From: Isoetes taiwanensis
Taxonomy: Eukaryota; Streptophyta; Lycopodiopsida; Isoetales; Isoetaceae
NCBI GenBank assembly: GCA_021234155.1
Contig: JAJEKV010000004.1
Location: forward strand, 25,087,662 to 25,151,661
Length of the DNA stretch: 64,000 nt
Reading direction: 5' to 3'
In this document: positions 47,653 to 58,942 of the stretch, one piece after another
Numbering within the stretch: the stretch's first letter is position 1
How the letters are laid out: each line of letters opens with the position of its first letter
The notes under the pieces: generated by a model
The model's database searches: none
What the model was told of the DNA's origin: nothing
The model's input: only the letters and a program-made list of their open reading frames with translations
Position numbers and translations under genes: made by a program

Positions 47653-49351
47653 AGAAATGGTGCGCTCTAGATTACGCATTAGTACATCCATTTGAATACA
47701 TCACGAAATCATAGGAAAACCTTAGTGAAAAGCGTACAAAAACACAAAGAAAACCCCCTGTTATTATGCTACATATTCCTTTTACAGTGTGAGCATGATA
47801 AATGATCTACAATTATGAACAACCTATGTTGGCAGAAGCTCCTGTCCATTCGAATGATGGAGAGAAACATGTAGACAAGCAATTGAAGCATGAGGAGCTG
47901 CACTTTTGCTTTATAATATTCCAGATCAACAATTGCCGGGGTCAAAACTTTCAAGCTTTGGTGATATAAGGCTTGTTTACCTTGAACAACAACACTTTTT
48001 GGATTGGTATTGGGTTTCGCAACATAAGTGCAGCAGTTTTCGTGCAATGTGTTTAGCAAATAATGAAAAAACGATTTGGAAGTTTTGGTCATTGTCTTGA
48101 GAGCCATCAACTTTTCAACTGCGTATTGTTTCATCTTGAAAAAAAGGAAAACATGGATATTTTTCAATTTGCTGGACATTTAATGATTTAGTTTTCTCAT
48201 ACCTTGCAAGTAAATTTTGGGGTTAGATAAGACATTTTTTAATGGAATTGAAAAATGAAGGCGGCCTCTTTGAGCATGCATGGAAGGAGTTCATTTTAAT
48301 TGTCTCTGTCATAGGGGCGACAGAAGAGAAGCAACGTGCAGCTGCTCTATTTAGGCACTTCAGATCTCTCTTGCTTTGGTTATTTTGCATGTAGTGATCT
48401 AGTGTTAACGAATTGGATGGTATTGCATGTGGCTTTGATGTCCCCAACGTGGCATCAAAATACAACAAAAGCACAAGATGTCTTTGAAACATGTGAAAAG
48501 CTTCATGCTCTTATTTTGACATCAGATCACTTTCTTTTTGTATCTTTGTAAGTTCTCCTATATCTGGAGGCAAGTGTTTTTGTAGTTGATCAGATAATGG
48601 AAAAAGGATCAACATTTTTGTTATTGAGCAATATACGCTGTTAATTGTTTCCAATCTTAACTGAGATAATGGTGGATTATGGTTTGTTGCTTGGCATGGA
48701 TAAACTCATTGAGTTGATGCTACTGAAATTTTCCAATTTTAACAAAGATAAATGTGGATACAAAAATGTTCTGTTTATTACTTGGCATGGATAGATCGAG
48801 TGAGATGGCCATATGAAGTGTTCAATTAAAAAGGATTATTAGTGTTAGGTGACAGTTGTATCTGCTAATTAATTCCCTGGTAGTATTACCATGCAATATG
48901 GTCATTGATTCAACAAGCTATAAAGGCACTACAGATTTTAGTAGCCAAGGTTTTAGGGCTGGTGTTGATAAATGTTAGAAATTTATTCATGTGGACATAT
49001 CTTACATCTTATTTTTGTCTTGTAACTTTTGGACCCGATGTTAAATGCCACATATTATTTGGCATATGTGGTGGAGACCCCCGCTATGCGTTGGAAAAAT
49101 TGAACCTCCAACTTGCTCCAGCCCATGATAAAGACAAGTAACAAGTAAGAATCTGTGCATCCCGCATAACTCAAAAACACTACAAGCTTCTTAATGTTTT
49201 GTTTTTTTTTGCTATTCATTGCATACATTGGTCTCTTTTGTAGTCGAATAAACATTCAATATGGTCTAGAAATCATGATATTTCATTTATCATCACGCTT
49301 TGGTGAAGCTATATAGTTGGTGGCAGTTTTCGCAACATATATAATGTAGTC
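47653..49351. other. No recognised gene
   Basis: Longest frame is 136 codons (47769-48179, minus). It ends in His/Cys-containing sequence but matches no family I know. Confidence 0.35.
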
Positions 49352-49442
49352 TTTTTTGGGTTGCCCCTAGGGGGGCAAACCCAAGTTTATGTGGGTTTGT
49401 GGCCATATCCAGGTATATGCCGGCATATGCCTAGCATATGCT
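49352..49442 (+). repeat. Short palindrome-rich dispersed repeat, copy 3
   Basis: TTTTGGGTTGCCCCTAGGGG through GCATATGCCTAGCATATGC. It closely matches 22231-22325. Confidence 0.85.
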
Positions 49443-49599
49443 GGGTACACTGTGGCTTTATAAATCTTTAGCAAATATGAACAGAATAGTTCATTTTATA
49501 TATTTGGTTGTTCGGCCAATATTACAAATTGAGAGAAGACTTAGTACATATTCCAATCTGATTGGCTCCTTGTGAATATTTTTTTGAAGAGAAATATAT

Positions 49600-50010
49600 G
49601 GATGGTTTTGTACCATTGACGACAAGACTGTTTTAAGCCTTAAATGGCTTTCTGAAGTTTGTAAACAAGCTGCTCTTGCCCTGTTGAGATGAAACTAGGT
49701 GCCTGCCTCATGTACACTTCCTCTTCTAATTTTAAATTAAGAAAAGCAATCTTGACATCCATCTGCTTGATACCAAGACCATGTTCAGCTACTATGCAAT
49801 AATGAACTTAACTCAACTTAGCTTTGCAACAGGGGGAAAATGTTTCATGAAAATCAATACCTAGCACTTATGAGTATCCCTTGGCAACAAGTCGAGCTTT
49901 GAACACGTCGATCTTTACTTCTTCATTGTACTTTACTTTACAAACTCACTTGCAAGGTACTAGCTTTCTGCTTGGAGGGAGCTTGCACTGTCCCATGTAT
50001 CATATTTTAG
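49600..50010 (-). mobile_element. Copia reverse transcriptase fragment
   Basis: Minus-strand reading gives CKWVCKVKYNEE, ARLVAKGYS, ETFSP, IKQMDVKIAFLN, LEEEVYMRQAPSF and GLKQSCRQWYK, the classical Copia RT motifs. Stops are present. The order and content relative to 45.8-46.5 kb show that this is a separate copy. Confidence 0.8.
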
Positions 50011-50037
50011 CAGGGGAAAACCCTCATCCATGTGTCC

Positions 50038-50200
50038 AGTTTTTTGGGTTGCCCCTAAGGGGAAAACCCTCATCCATGTGGGTTTGTGGCATATTCCAAA
50101 TATATGTCAGTATATGCTCGAAAACATGACTTTGAAGTGTGATTTAAGCCATTTCACTCTCGGGTCACGGAGGGCAACCCTCCGTGCGCAGCATCTTGTT
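50038..50200 (+). repeat. Short dispersed repeat, fuller copy with both hairpin ends
   Basis: The left end GGGTTGCCCCTAAGGGG matches copies 1-3. The right end CGGAGGGCAACCCTCCG with CGCAGCATCTTG matches 37505-37571 in reverse. Having both kinds of hairpin in one 160-bp unit, with GGGTTGCC and GGCAACCC at opposite ends, suggests that the other loci carry fragments of one element. The AAAACCCTCATCCATGTG block is also repeated at 50017. Confidence 0.7.
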
Positions 50201-51715
50201 TCGGATTGTCTATCTCATAATGATACAAAGGATGTTCTTTTTTGAATTCTATTTAGCAATGGTGCACTGGTTCTCAATACCTAATCTTCCTCCTGATCTA
50301 ATTGCCCATCAATTTCTAGTTGCAATTGCAACTGGTCTTGGGGTTCATATCTCACATTCCATCATGAATGGTCCGAGGATTTGTGTCTCAATGCCAGTGG
50401 ACTCAGCTTTACTAGATTGTATAGTGGTGAAAAGTGGGCCTTGGTATAAGAAGTTGGATCTTAAGCTTCTGAATGGTCCAGAATTAGCCCATTTGTTTTC
50501 TGACAAGGAGGCTTTTGCTAGCTTTCGTCGAGGCGCTCGTGCGTCTCAGGCATCTGTTCAACCTTCTTCTCAGGCTCAAGCTCCCGTTGTTACTTCTTCA
50601 TCTATTCATGATCAACCTTCACTAGTTGTGTTGCACTCCTCATCCATAGAGGATGCTGTAATTCTAGGTCCGACAGTGTCGTCTTTAGAGCCATCATCTG
50701 TACCTATATTTCATTCTTCTCTCCATGTTGATGCTTCTTCCTCTCATGTTTCTGAGGTTGTTATGGCTGATGGTCCTAATCTTCTGTGCGCAAAAGAGTC
50801 ATGGCAGCAGGTCAATTGAAAGAAGGCGGCAAGGAAGAAGTCTGTTATGTCATCTCACGAGGCTATCCCGCCTCGTTCTATTCAGTGGCATGATAATTTG
50901 ATGTCTGTTGATGATCATCTCGATGTGGTAGACCATGTTGATTATGATGAGGCCATTAAATGCCTCAAGGTGGCACAAGGAGTTTAAGTATATACTATGT
51001 ATGGGTGGTTTTGCTTAGTGGACTATTTCGTCCTCTAGGTTTTGAGTCCCATGTCACAGGTCCCTTGTATGTATCTTGATTTTTCTTGATAATAGATTGT
51101 CGTCCTTCAAAGAAAAAAAAATATGTTCTTGAACTACATGTAGAGGACTATGTATTTTTACATGCATTGTAATATGTGAATATTATGTTCTGCATGACTT
51201 TAACATGTTGGCCGCATTGAACAATGGGTCTGATGAGATCACTTTTAGGACATTGGTCCAAGATAGGGCAGCATAGTCGTAATAACCACTAGCCTGGGAT
51301 TACTGTAATATTCTGTCTAAATTAAGACACGGAATTTCACGTCCATCAGGAATGTTTTCCACCACTTTAAACAATTTTCTTGAGTGCAATTTCTGCACAT
51401 GAATTCTTACACACAGATTATAACCCGACAGCGTATACAGACAAATTATAAATCACTACACATAACTAATACAATAGCCATGGCCCATAGCCTGCAACTC
51501 TAGCTTCGCTAATGTTCTCTGCGAGGCTATGGTGTCTGTTGTTGAACATCTTTCTTCTCTTTTTTCTTGCAAATATGAGGCCCTCAACTGGATGAAATAG
51601 GTAAAGCAGCAAAAACTCACCCAAAACACAAAAGCATAGCAAATGTTAAGATTAATATGAAATAACAAAAAAGACTCAAGCAATCACTGGATTCCAAAGC
51701 AGCGACTCACCTTTT
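50199..51715. repeat. Segmental repeat, copy 2, interrupted by a LINE
   Basis: 50199-50264 and 51120-51712 match 18493-19236. The intervening LINE material is absent from copy 1, where GCAATGGTGCA is followed directly by AAATATGTTCTTGAAC. Confidence 0.88.
50260..51119 (+). mobile_element. LINE copy 3: intact ORF1, no ORF2, poly(A)-type end
   Basis: An open frame from 50184 to 50819 carries the LINE ORF1 core (FSIPNLPPDLIAHQFLVAIA, then RICVSMPVD and LLNGPELAHLFSDKEAF). A Ser/Pro-rich tail follows. This is the single-strand nucleic-acid-binding ORF1 type of plant L1 elements. After the stop there are about 300 bp of C-terminal remnant and 3' UTR. It ends TTGTCGTCCTTCAAAGAAAA, matching the 3' end at 14.13 kb. 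Endonuclease, reverse transcriptase and zf-RVT are missing. The ORF1 frame is much better preserved than in copies 1 and 2. Confidence 0.75.
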
Positions 51716-52140
51716 GATGACTGAGTTGCAAAATCGGTCCTGACGCCGAAGATCGCCAAGCCATAAGCAAGAAAAAATAAAACAAAGCAAAACCACCATT
51801 ATCGAGCTTCAAAACACTTTGCCTCCAACTAAGAAGCCACTTAGAATGATCCACTATCGACATAAAGCAGCAAAAACTCGGCCTAAAATACAAAAACAGA
51901 GCAAATGTTAAGAATAAGATGAAATAACAAAAAAAAAAACACTCAAGCAATAGCTGCATTACCAAGCAGCGACTTACCTTTTGATGACGCCAAGCTGGAA
52001 GCAAGAAAAAACAAAATAGTGCTGCCATAAAAAAAGGGGAAGAATGCCACGTCAAAGGATGCCTTAAAAACTTTTGCCACATCAGCAGTTGGAATTTTTT
52101 CCGGCACGTAATCCCGGCTAGTGTTTATTACATTTGATAT
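51716..52140. repeat. Internal partial duplication next to segmental repeat
   Basis: 51600-51735 and 51868-51985 share AAAACTC, AGCAAATGTTAAGA, GAAATAACAAAAAA and CCAAGCAGCGACTTACC-type blocks. On the minus strand each ends in TCATCAAAAG followed by GTAAGT or GTGAGT, which would be a good splice donor. No exon could be identified. Confidence 0.6.
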
Positions 52141-52283
52141 TTTCAAGCGGTCGGGATTCCGCCTGAAAATTTTTCGGCGGCCCCACCAGCCTCGGTGAAG
52201 CACTTCCAGCTCTGCCGCTCGTGCGCCGCTTCGGCTGGCGGCGCCACCTCAAAATTTTCAGGTAGAATCCCTTCCGCTTGAAA
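52141..52283. mobile_element. 143-bp MITE-like element with 33-bp inverted ends
   Basis: 52141-52173 and the reverse complement of 52251-52283 agree at 29 of 33 positions (TTTCAAGCGG...GATTC...CCTGAAAATTTT). The GC-rich interior has a second small stem. No target-site duplication could be fixed. Confidence 0.75.
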
Positions 52284-53540
52284 GTTATCTAATACATAAG
52301 AAATCGAGAACTTTACTTATTAGAGTAATGCTCAGTCACATGCTAATGGGGAAATAATGGACTATAATTTGGGTTGTTTCTAAACAGATGCATGTTGTGG
52401 AAGGCATTATGTCATCATTTAGGTGGCTAAATTACACTCTGGCTACCAAGTATGCAAGGACGCCCAGACCCTACATCCATGGGAATGGTTAAAAGGCCGA
52501 GACTTGACCCCTCATGTATTCTTTAGATTTCTTGTTTCTCATTAAAGAAGAACACATCCAAACGGATGGACAAACTAAAGAAAGCCAAAAAGTGGCAATA
52601 GTGTGGAGCCAAAAATTTAGTTGGCAAATTTGCCACCCACTAGTTATATTCCATCATTAAATTCTGTTGTAATAGAAATAGAAAGACTAGCTCTTGCTGA
52701 ACGATGCCCTTGTTCTCGCACTATCTACAGATGTTATTAATCTTGGTGCTGACTTGCTGAATGACGCCAAACACTTCTCGCACCATCTACAGAATTTTTT
52801 AATCCGGGTGCTTTCTTTCAGTAATGTTATTACGTATACACTAGAAACGTGTGCCGGGCGATGCCGGGCATTATTCATGGACATGAAATGGGTAGATGGG
52901 AGTTTGTAAGTTGAAGGAATATTGTAGAATTAATCCTACCTTAGACGGAATGGAGTACTAAGATGTGAATGGTACTTTGCCCTACTGTAATGCCAATACC
53001 ATCGCTCCATTTAAAGGAACATTGCAACAAAATGTATCAAGGTCGTTCTTCCTTGACACTGCCTCACAATGATGGCATGTGTTGCTCATTGTCCCAACAA
53101 ACATTTCAACACACACTTCTTAGATAGGCATATACTATTGGCAGTCTAGAATAATCATCTACTATGGTGGAACTCTAATTAGAGTGTCTATATACTTTTT
53201 GTCTCAACATGCCATCAATGGCAAAAACAGAGGCGACTGACCCAAGGGATGGATGGCAAATAAGAGTTTCGAGAGTTCCTTAAGAAAAGCTTTCATGCCA
53301 TTCAACAAAAATATTCCCAGCCCAATGTGTGTAGATTGCTCATTGAGATTGAGAATAGCTGCAAGAGAGTTTAGAGATCAAAATAATAGAAAATACATAG
53401 ACCGACATAGAAAAATTGAAATTCAATTGGTATACAAAACTCAAAAGAATGTCACAAACTGACATGGTCAGCCTATAGCATAAATAAATAGGATAGCTAC
53501 TTTTGTACATAAAATGCAATAGGCCTCTACCACAAATAAA
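52284..53540. other. No recognised gene
   Basis: A diverged short duplication lies at 52690-52800 (TCTCGCACTATCTACAGA and TCTCGCACCATCTACAGA). The 69-codon frame at 53253-53462 has no family signature. Confidence 0.4.
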
Positions 53541-53549
53541 TGACGGGGA

Positions 53550-54150
53550 GAAGTTAAGTCCAACCTTAATGCAATTTTTTCCATGTATATCATATAGAGA
53601 ATATCTATAGCAATTGAATTCGAACCTTAATGCAATAATTTTCTATATGTATGATGTAGAGAATATCTAGCATTACAATTGACATTCTGCCTGGAGTCAT
53701 AGACTACATAAACAACTTTGCTATGCATGACCTTGAAGTTGTAGACACATGTTACACTACGTTATTAATTTTGAAAGGAGGCCAAACCAGGAATTTACTT
53801 TAATGCCTCTTGTGTAAGACTATCGCACCCTTGTTCTTTAATGTTGGCAATGTGGAATGATATTCATCGAGGAGGCCGAGAGAGAAATTTACCATAATGC
53901 CTCTTGTTCAAGACTATTGCACCCCATGTTCTTTGATGTATGCAATGTGGAATGATATTCACAGGATTAAAGCATCCACGCAATTGCATTCTATGTCCTT
54001 TAGTATTAGAAACTCAGAATGATAATCATACAACCAAAACATCCATGCACTTTGCGCCATAGAAAAACAATTGGATATGCACCCTACGTAACATTGGCAA
54101 CTTGGAAGGATATCATACAACCAAAACATCCATGCACTTTATGCCCTAGA
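53550..54150. repeat. Cluster of decayed short tandem repeats
   Basis: Duplicated blocks include AATGCCTCTTGT...AAGACTAT (53802 and 53898), CAATGTGGAATGATATTCA, CATACAACCAAAACATCCAT (54028 and 54114), and AACCTTAATGCAAT (53561, 53621). This is an eroding satellite-like patch. Confidence 0.65.
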
Positions 54151-54419
54151 GAAACAATCCATGCTTTGAATAATCGATGTGCGCCATATGGAACTGAACA
54201 GTCAATGTGCTATGTGGTAAGGCAAGCATTCGACACCATTGTAGCATTGATAGCAAGGATATAAGGCATTAAATTTTAAAATTTACGGAGGTAAAGGACC
54301 ACATGGAGATAGTAGGGGAATTGCAAAGCTGCATGCATAAACATTAAGTAGTTTTAACGTTGTGACAATCCTAACATTTGTTTAGAGTCTACCAACCACA
54401 GGTTTATTATAAAGCCTCT

Positions 54420-56335
54420 CTTGATGCGGCTTCTCAATCCATCTCCCATCTCAATCCGGAGATGGTGTACACTTGTGCGGATAGAGGCTATGGCTCTGCG
54501 CTTTTTCATAGGTAGAGTGTGCAGGTATTACGAGCCCCGCACCAACATGGGATTTATATGGCATTAATAATGTGCCGTCTTGACCTGTTCGAGGGTGCTG
54601 GCATCCCATAGCTTGCAGAGAAAGCATGAAGACACTGTTTGAGACTGAGGCGACCTGCCTCCGTCTGCACTCGGATGCACCTGTACTCCTGCACATTCCA
54701 TTTGTCCAACCTCTGAGCTCTCTTTTCTTGCTATCAGGCTTTGAGGCCCCATCGCCACAGTGTAAGCGAGGTTAGGGAGATGAGTATCATCCATGCTGAC
54801 CACCTTCTGGAAGTAGACAATATGTCTGTCAAGGCCTTCCCTTGAAGAGGCAAGAAACCTGTTTTCTGCAATAGTAGCTGGTATGGGCCCGTGTCAAGAA
54901 AGCTTTTTGCATCTTCTCCAAGTCATTCTAAATGGCGATGGAAATCGTCGGGCCCCAGACCTCGACCCCATACAAAAGCACAGGTTCTACTAGCACTTTG
55001 AATAGGTGTGATTGGTGGGCCCAATCATACAGCTCTACCTTGTGGCTATTCTTCTACATTGCATAGAGTGCTTCCAATCTGCTGCGGCTCGCAGCCTGAT
55101 GAAATTGTCCCAGTCCATGGAACTCCACCCCCAAATATTTGTAAGCGGACACCACTTCAACATTTTGGCCATGATAAGTGAGGGTTGGGGCCCTTGGCTG
55201 GCGTGCGAACGATACGAGAACTACCTTGGTCTTGGCCAAGTTGATGCGCATGTCAGTCACCTGGCAAAATGTGTCCAGGGCATCGAGAGGACGTTGCATG
55301 TCTGCCTGAGCGTATACTAGGAGGTGCACCCGGGGGATCCACCTTCTTTATAAGGGATATGCCACCTGCGTGCATAGGGTAGCCGAAAAACCCCTAGTAT
55401 ACGTGTTTCTGATAGGCAAATTTGACCCCTTTTTGTATGGTTTTACAACTAGAAGAACATCCCAAAACCCCTATGACCCCTAGTATACATACGAAAAAGG
55501 GTAAAAAATCGCCCCCTCCCATTGATGCACGTGGTTTTGACAGGTTCCACAAGGTGACGCCCCCTTGGAGGTGCACATCATTAGCATAGATCAGCTGCCT
55601 GGTAATCTGATGTAGTAGTTGAGCCCCAGTGCCTCCATTATCAGCGAGCCATCTCTCCAACTGATCAATATACAGGCCAAATAGTGTGGGAGAGAGAGCA
55701 TCCCTGGCGGATCCCGATATTGCTCTCGAATGGTTGGCCCGCTGGTTACAGCCGGTCTGTGCATGTCTCATATAATCTGTACACCGCTTTTTGCAGTTCA
55801 GTAGGGACGTCTAGCTACTGCAATCTTATCCACAGCTTTTCCTGAGGCACAGTGTCAAAGGCCTTGGCAAAGTCTACGAAGCAGCAATACAGTTCTTGCC
55901 ATCAGTTCCTGCTGTTCTCAACCAGAGTTCGCAGCGTGAAGATATGATCTATGGTTGAGTGTCTCGCCCAATCTCGCCCCGCCTGATGCCCGCACTTCGA
56001 CGCCTGGCTCATCCCGGCAACCGCCGCCGAGGATCCCGGGATCAGGAGCTTTGCAAACACCGAAATGATCATGATGGTCCATGGTTGGCCCCGCAATGCG
56101 GGTCTCCTGCCTTGTAGATTGGGACAACCCTGCTAGTGGTCCATTGTGCGAGGGAAACCTTCCCGCAATGCCTTGTTGAACATGTCAGTGAGTACCGGTG
56201 CCATGGATGGTCCGGCCCATTTGAGTAACTCCGCCTGCATGCCGTCAAGGTCTGGTGCTTTTCCATTGGCTAGATGTTACAGCCCCTGTGCTACCTCCGC
56301 CTCCGTGATTTCTAGCACTGGGCCCTGCTTGTTTT
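54420..56335 (-). mobile_element. GC-rich LINE copy B (older, decayed)
   Basis: Minus-strand blocks are LDGMQAELLKWAG (about 56240), LSPTLFGLYIDQLERWLAD (55690), QLIYANDVHL where YADD has become YAND (55580), and LDALDTFCQVTDMRINLAKT with TYHGQNVEVV and YKYLGVEF (55130-55300). The C-terminal tail follows (54450-54800). The order matches copy A, but many shifts and stops are present. It is cut off at its 5' end near 56335 and interrupted by a 237-bp insertion at 55330. Confidence 0.85.
55330..55566. mobile_element. 237-bp MITE-like insertion in LINE B with 10-bp target-site duplication
   Basis: GGAGGTGCAC at 55320-55329 is repeated at 55567-55576, and the homologous position in LINE A has only one such site. 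The ends are imperfect inverted repeats (GGGGGATCCACCTT against GGGGGCGTCACCTT). CCCCTAGTATAC occurs twice inside. There is no coding capacity. A 9-11-bp duplication fits a Mutator-type origin. Confidence 0.75.
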
Positions 56336-56403
56336 TATGCTTGACATATCCATATTTTGGTTCGACAAGACCCCACCAAAGACCTTGAATCGCGACCGGG
56401 CCG

Positions 56404-56445
56404 GAAGGAAGGGAGGGAGGGAGGGAGGGAGGGAGGGAGGGAGGA
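56404..56445 (-). repeat. (GGGA)n microsatellite forming the LINE A tail
   Basis: About ten GGGA/GAGG units at exactly the 3' border of LINE A. On the LINE strand this reads (CCTC)n after TTAATTAATTCATT. Confidence 0.85.
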
Positions 56446-57484
56446 ATGAATTAATTAATTTTATCGCCCACGGAGACCAATCGGTCTATGGGACCCAATA
56501 CAAAAAGCGCAAAGAAGCGGATTACTACCCGGATTAAAACCCCCGCCCGAAGGGTTTTCGAGGGAAAACCGCGGCGAAATCACCCTGGCGACAAACCGTC
56601 CCTAATATATAAAATGCAAAACACACAAATATATACACTCATGCACCGCGACCCGTAGTGCCTAATCACGGGCAGCCAACGGGGGCAAAGGTGAGCTCGC
56701 AGGTCCAAGCATTCTCCCCAATGTAACGACCCCGTGGCACGACATCGGCGGTGTGTTCATCAAAGAATGTAGGGACAAGTCCGCCCGTATTAAGAAAAAG
56801 CGTATCCGCCCGGATCCGATCAACGCTGGGCAACTCGAAAGTGTGAGACTCATCCTCAATGGCACCCGCTTGACAAAGATCGACAGAGTTCCGGCCTCCG
56901 GCTCCCCAATCCACCGCCCGCCTCGATGCAAAGATGGTGGGCACCTCGTGCGAATGGAGGCAATGAGTCTCGCTTTTCAGGGGCAACCGGGAATGCGAGG
57001 GTAGAGCTGTGGCCCCGGCTAACACGGGTTGATGTGCTCCTTTGTAATGGGCCGTTTTGACCTGCTCTAGAGCCGGGATCCCGTGAGCTTGCCAAGGAAG
57101 CAAGCGCCCGTACTCCCGCAGTTGTCACGATCGACCTCGGTCCACCGCGACGCACTGCTCCCCCTCGCACGCTCCATCCGGGCGAACCACCGATCTCTCT
57201 TACCCCTCCAACAGCTCCCCGGCAAGCAGGGGGCCCATTGCCATAGCGTAAGCCGGTGCGGGAGTCTATCATAGGGCTGCCCGCCGGCTGCAAGAATCCG
57301 CCTCGCAGCAGACCCGATAGGGGACTGAAGGTTTCACCCTGCGCCCGTGTTAAAAATGCCTTCGCACCTGCCCAAGTCATTCCAGTCGCCAAAGAGACGG
57401 CCGGGCTCCAAACCTCGACCCGTCATGTAAGGACAAAGCTCGACCAGCCCGAAACAGATGTGACTGATGGCCCCAATCATAGAG

Positions 57485-58567
57485 CTATGCCTGGTGACTA
57501 TTGTTCTGCATGGCATAAAGCGCTTTCCAGCCTGCTGTCACCCGCAAGCGGATAGACGCCTCCCAACAGAGCGAGGAGGGGAACTCCACCCCTAGGTACC
57601 TGTAGGTGGGCGTGACCTCCACAAGTTGTCCCCGATATGTGAGTGCAGGAGGCGTGGGGTGGCGTGAAGAGGATATGAGAACCACCCTGGTCTTGGCCAA
57701 ATTCACGCGCATGTCTGTAGCCTGACAGAATGTGTCTAGGGCATCTAGATGAGACTGCATAGCTTCTGGGGTGTGGGCCAGAAGGTCAACATCGTCCGCA
57801 TAGATGAGCTGGCAGATGACCTGGTGCAAAAGCTGTATGCCATCCCCCCCATGCTCAGTAAGCCAGGGCTCTAATTGATCAATGTAGAGGCCAAAAACTG
57901 TTGGTGAGAGGGGGCAACCCTGCCGGACCCCGATACTACTGGTGAATGCTTGGCCCGTCGGCTGCATCCTGCCAAAACAACTCTCATACAGCCTGTATAT
58001 GGCATTCTGCACAGGCAGCGGCAGCCCCAGTTGACGCAGTCTAGCCCATAGCTTTTCTCGGGGGACCGTATCAAAAGCCTTCGCGAAGTCCACAAAGCAG
58101 CAATACAAGTCCTGCCGATGGTTCCAGTTGTCTTCATTCAGTGCCCGCAGTGTAAAGATATGGTCAATCGTTGAGTGGCGGGGTCTAAAGCCTGCTTGTG
58201 TGAGGGCTCGCACATCTGCTGCCTCTGCCCAGTGGGTCAACTGCTGCTCGAGAATGCCAGCCAACAGTTTGGCAAATACTGAACTGACCATGATCGTCCG
58301 GTAATTGGCCGGACAGTGTGGGTCGCCCGCCTTGTGAATGGGGACAACCCTGCTTGTGGTCCATTGTCGGGGGAAACCTTCCTGCAATGCTCTGTTGAAC
58401 AGGGTAGTGAGGATCGGCACCAGCGGCTGCCCTGCCCATTTGAGTAACTCGGCCTGCATACCATCGAGGGTCACCGCCTTCCCATTAACCACCGGCCGTG
58501 CGGCCCCTCCACAACATCCTCCTCCGCGAGAACCAATGGGGGCCATCCCGTGGGGGTATGGGCGCAC
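57485..58567 (-). CDS. LINE A reverse transcriptase domain
   Basis: A 360-codon open frame holding nearly the full RT domain: LDGMQAELLKWAG, TTSRVVPIHKAGDP, YRTIMVSSVFAKLLAGILE, AGFRPRHSTIDHIFTLRAL, FVDFAKAFDTVPREKLW, VRQGCPLSPTVFGLYIDQLE, the catalytic YADDVDLLA, and the thumb start YRYLGVEFP. All RT catalytic Asp residues are present. The frame is lost on both sides (upstream before 58500, downstream near 57490), so the ORF as a whole is broken even though this segment looks young. Confidence 0.9.
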   Translation of the reverse strand: MRPYPHGMAPIGSRGGGCCGGAARPVVNGKAVTLDGMQAELLKWAGQPLVPILTTLFNRALQEGFPRQWTTSRVVPIHKAGDPHCPANYRTIMVSSVFAKLLAGILEQQLTHWAEAADVRALTQAGFRPRHSTIDHIFTLRALNEDNWNHRQDLYCCFVDFAKAFDTVPREKLWARLRQLGLPLPVQNAIYRLYESCFGRMQPTGQAFTSSIGVRQGCPLSPTVFGLYIDQLEPWLTEHGGDGIQLLHQVICQLIYADDVDLLAHTPEAMQSHLDALDTFCQATDMRVNLAKTRVVLISSSRHPTPPALTYRGQLVEVTPTYRYLGVEFPSSLCWEASIRLRVTAGWKALYAMQNNSHQA

Positions 58568-58942
58568 GCTGCCCCCCTGGGTGGGTCATAGAGCCTGCTG
58601 CAGTACTGTTCCCACCGCCTCGGGTGATGTCCCCCAGGCTGGGCTGGCCTTCAAGCACTCTCTGCCAAAAGGTTCGAGGATGAGTGTCCAGCAGGCCGAA
58701 CATCTCCCCCCGATGCGGCAAGGTATCTGCGCCTTTGTCTCCTTCCGGATGGGCGCTGAATCGTGTGGTGGCCTGGCGGGTACTGGATCCGTATGTGACG
58801 GAGCTGCCGCTATGCTCTTTACACTCGCATCAAACCATCGGTTCGCTGAAATGTTGCTGACCACGGCAAATCGGGGAGGGGGGTCTCAAAGCACTCCGCC
58901 CGCTACATCCCGTAATAGAGAAGTCACCGGTGCTGCACGCTT

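Noticed and set aside
45770-50010. Reading the two Copia fragments as one element split by insertion
   Set aside because: Both include the start of reverse transcriptase, and their order on the minus strand is wrong for one split element.
25-54150. Possible CRISPR-like or regularly spaced arrays among the many tandem repeats
   Set aside because: All are head-to-tail duplications without unique spacers, in a plant nuclear context.
56856-57392. Arg/Gly-rich 178-codon frame on the minus strand
   Set aside because: It overlaps the C-terminal part of LINE A, and the other frame (CQAGAIEDESH) matches LINE B. The Arg/Gly composition is a GC-rich shadow.
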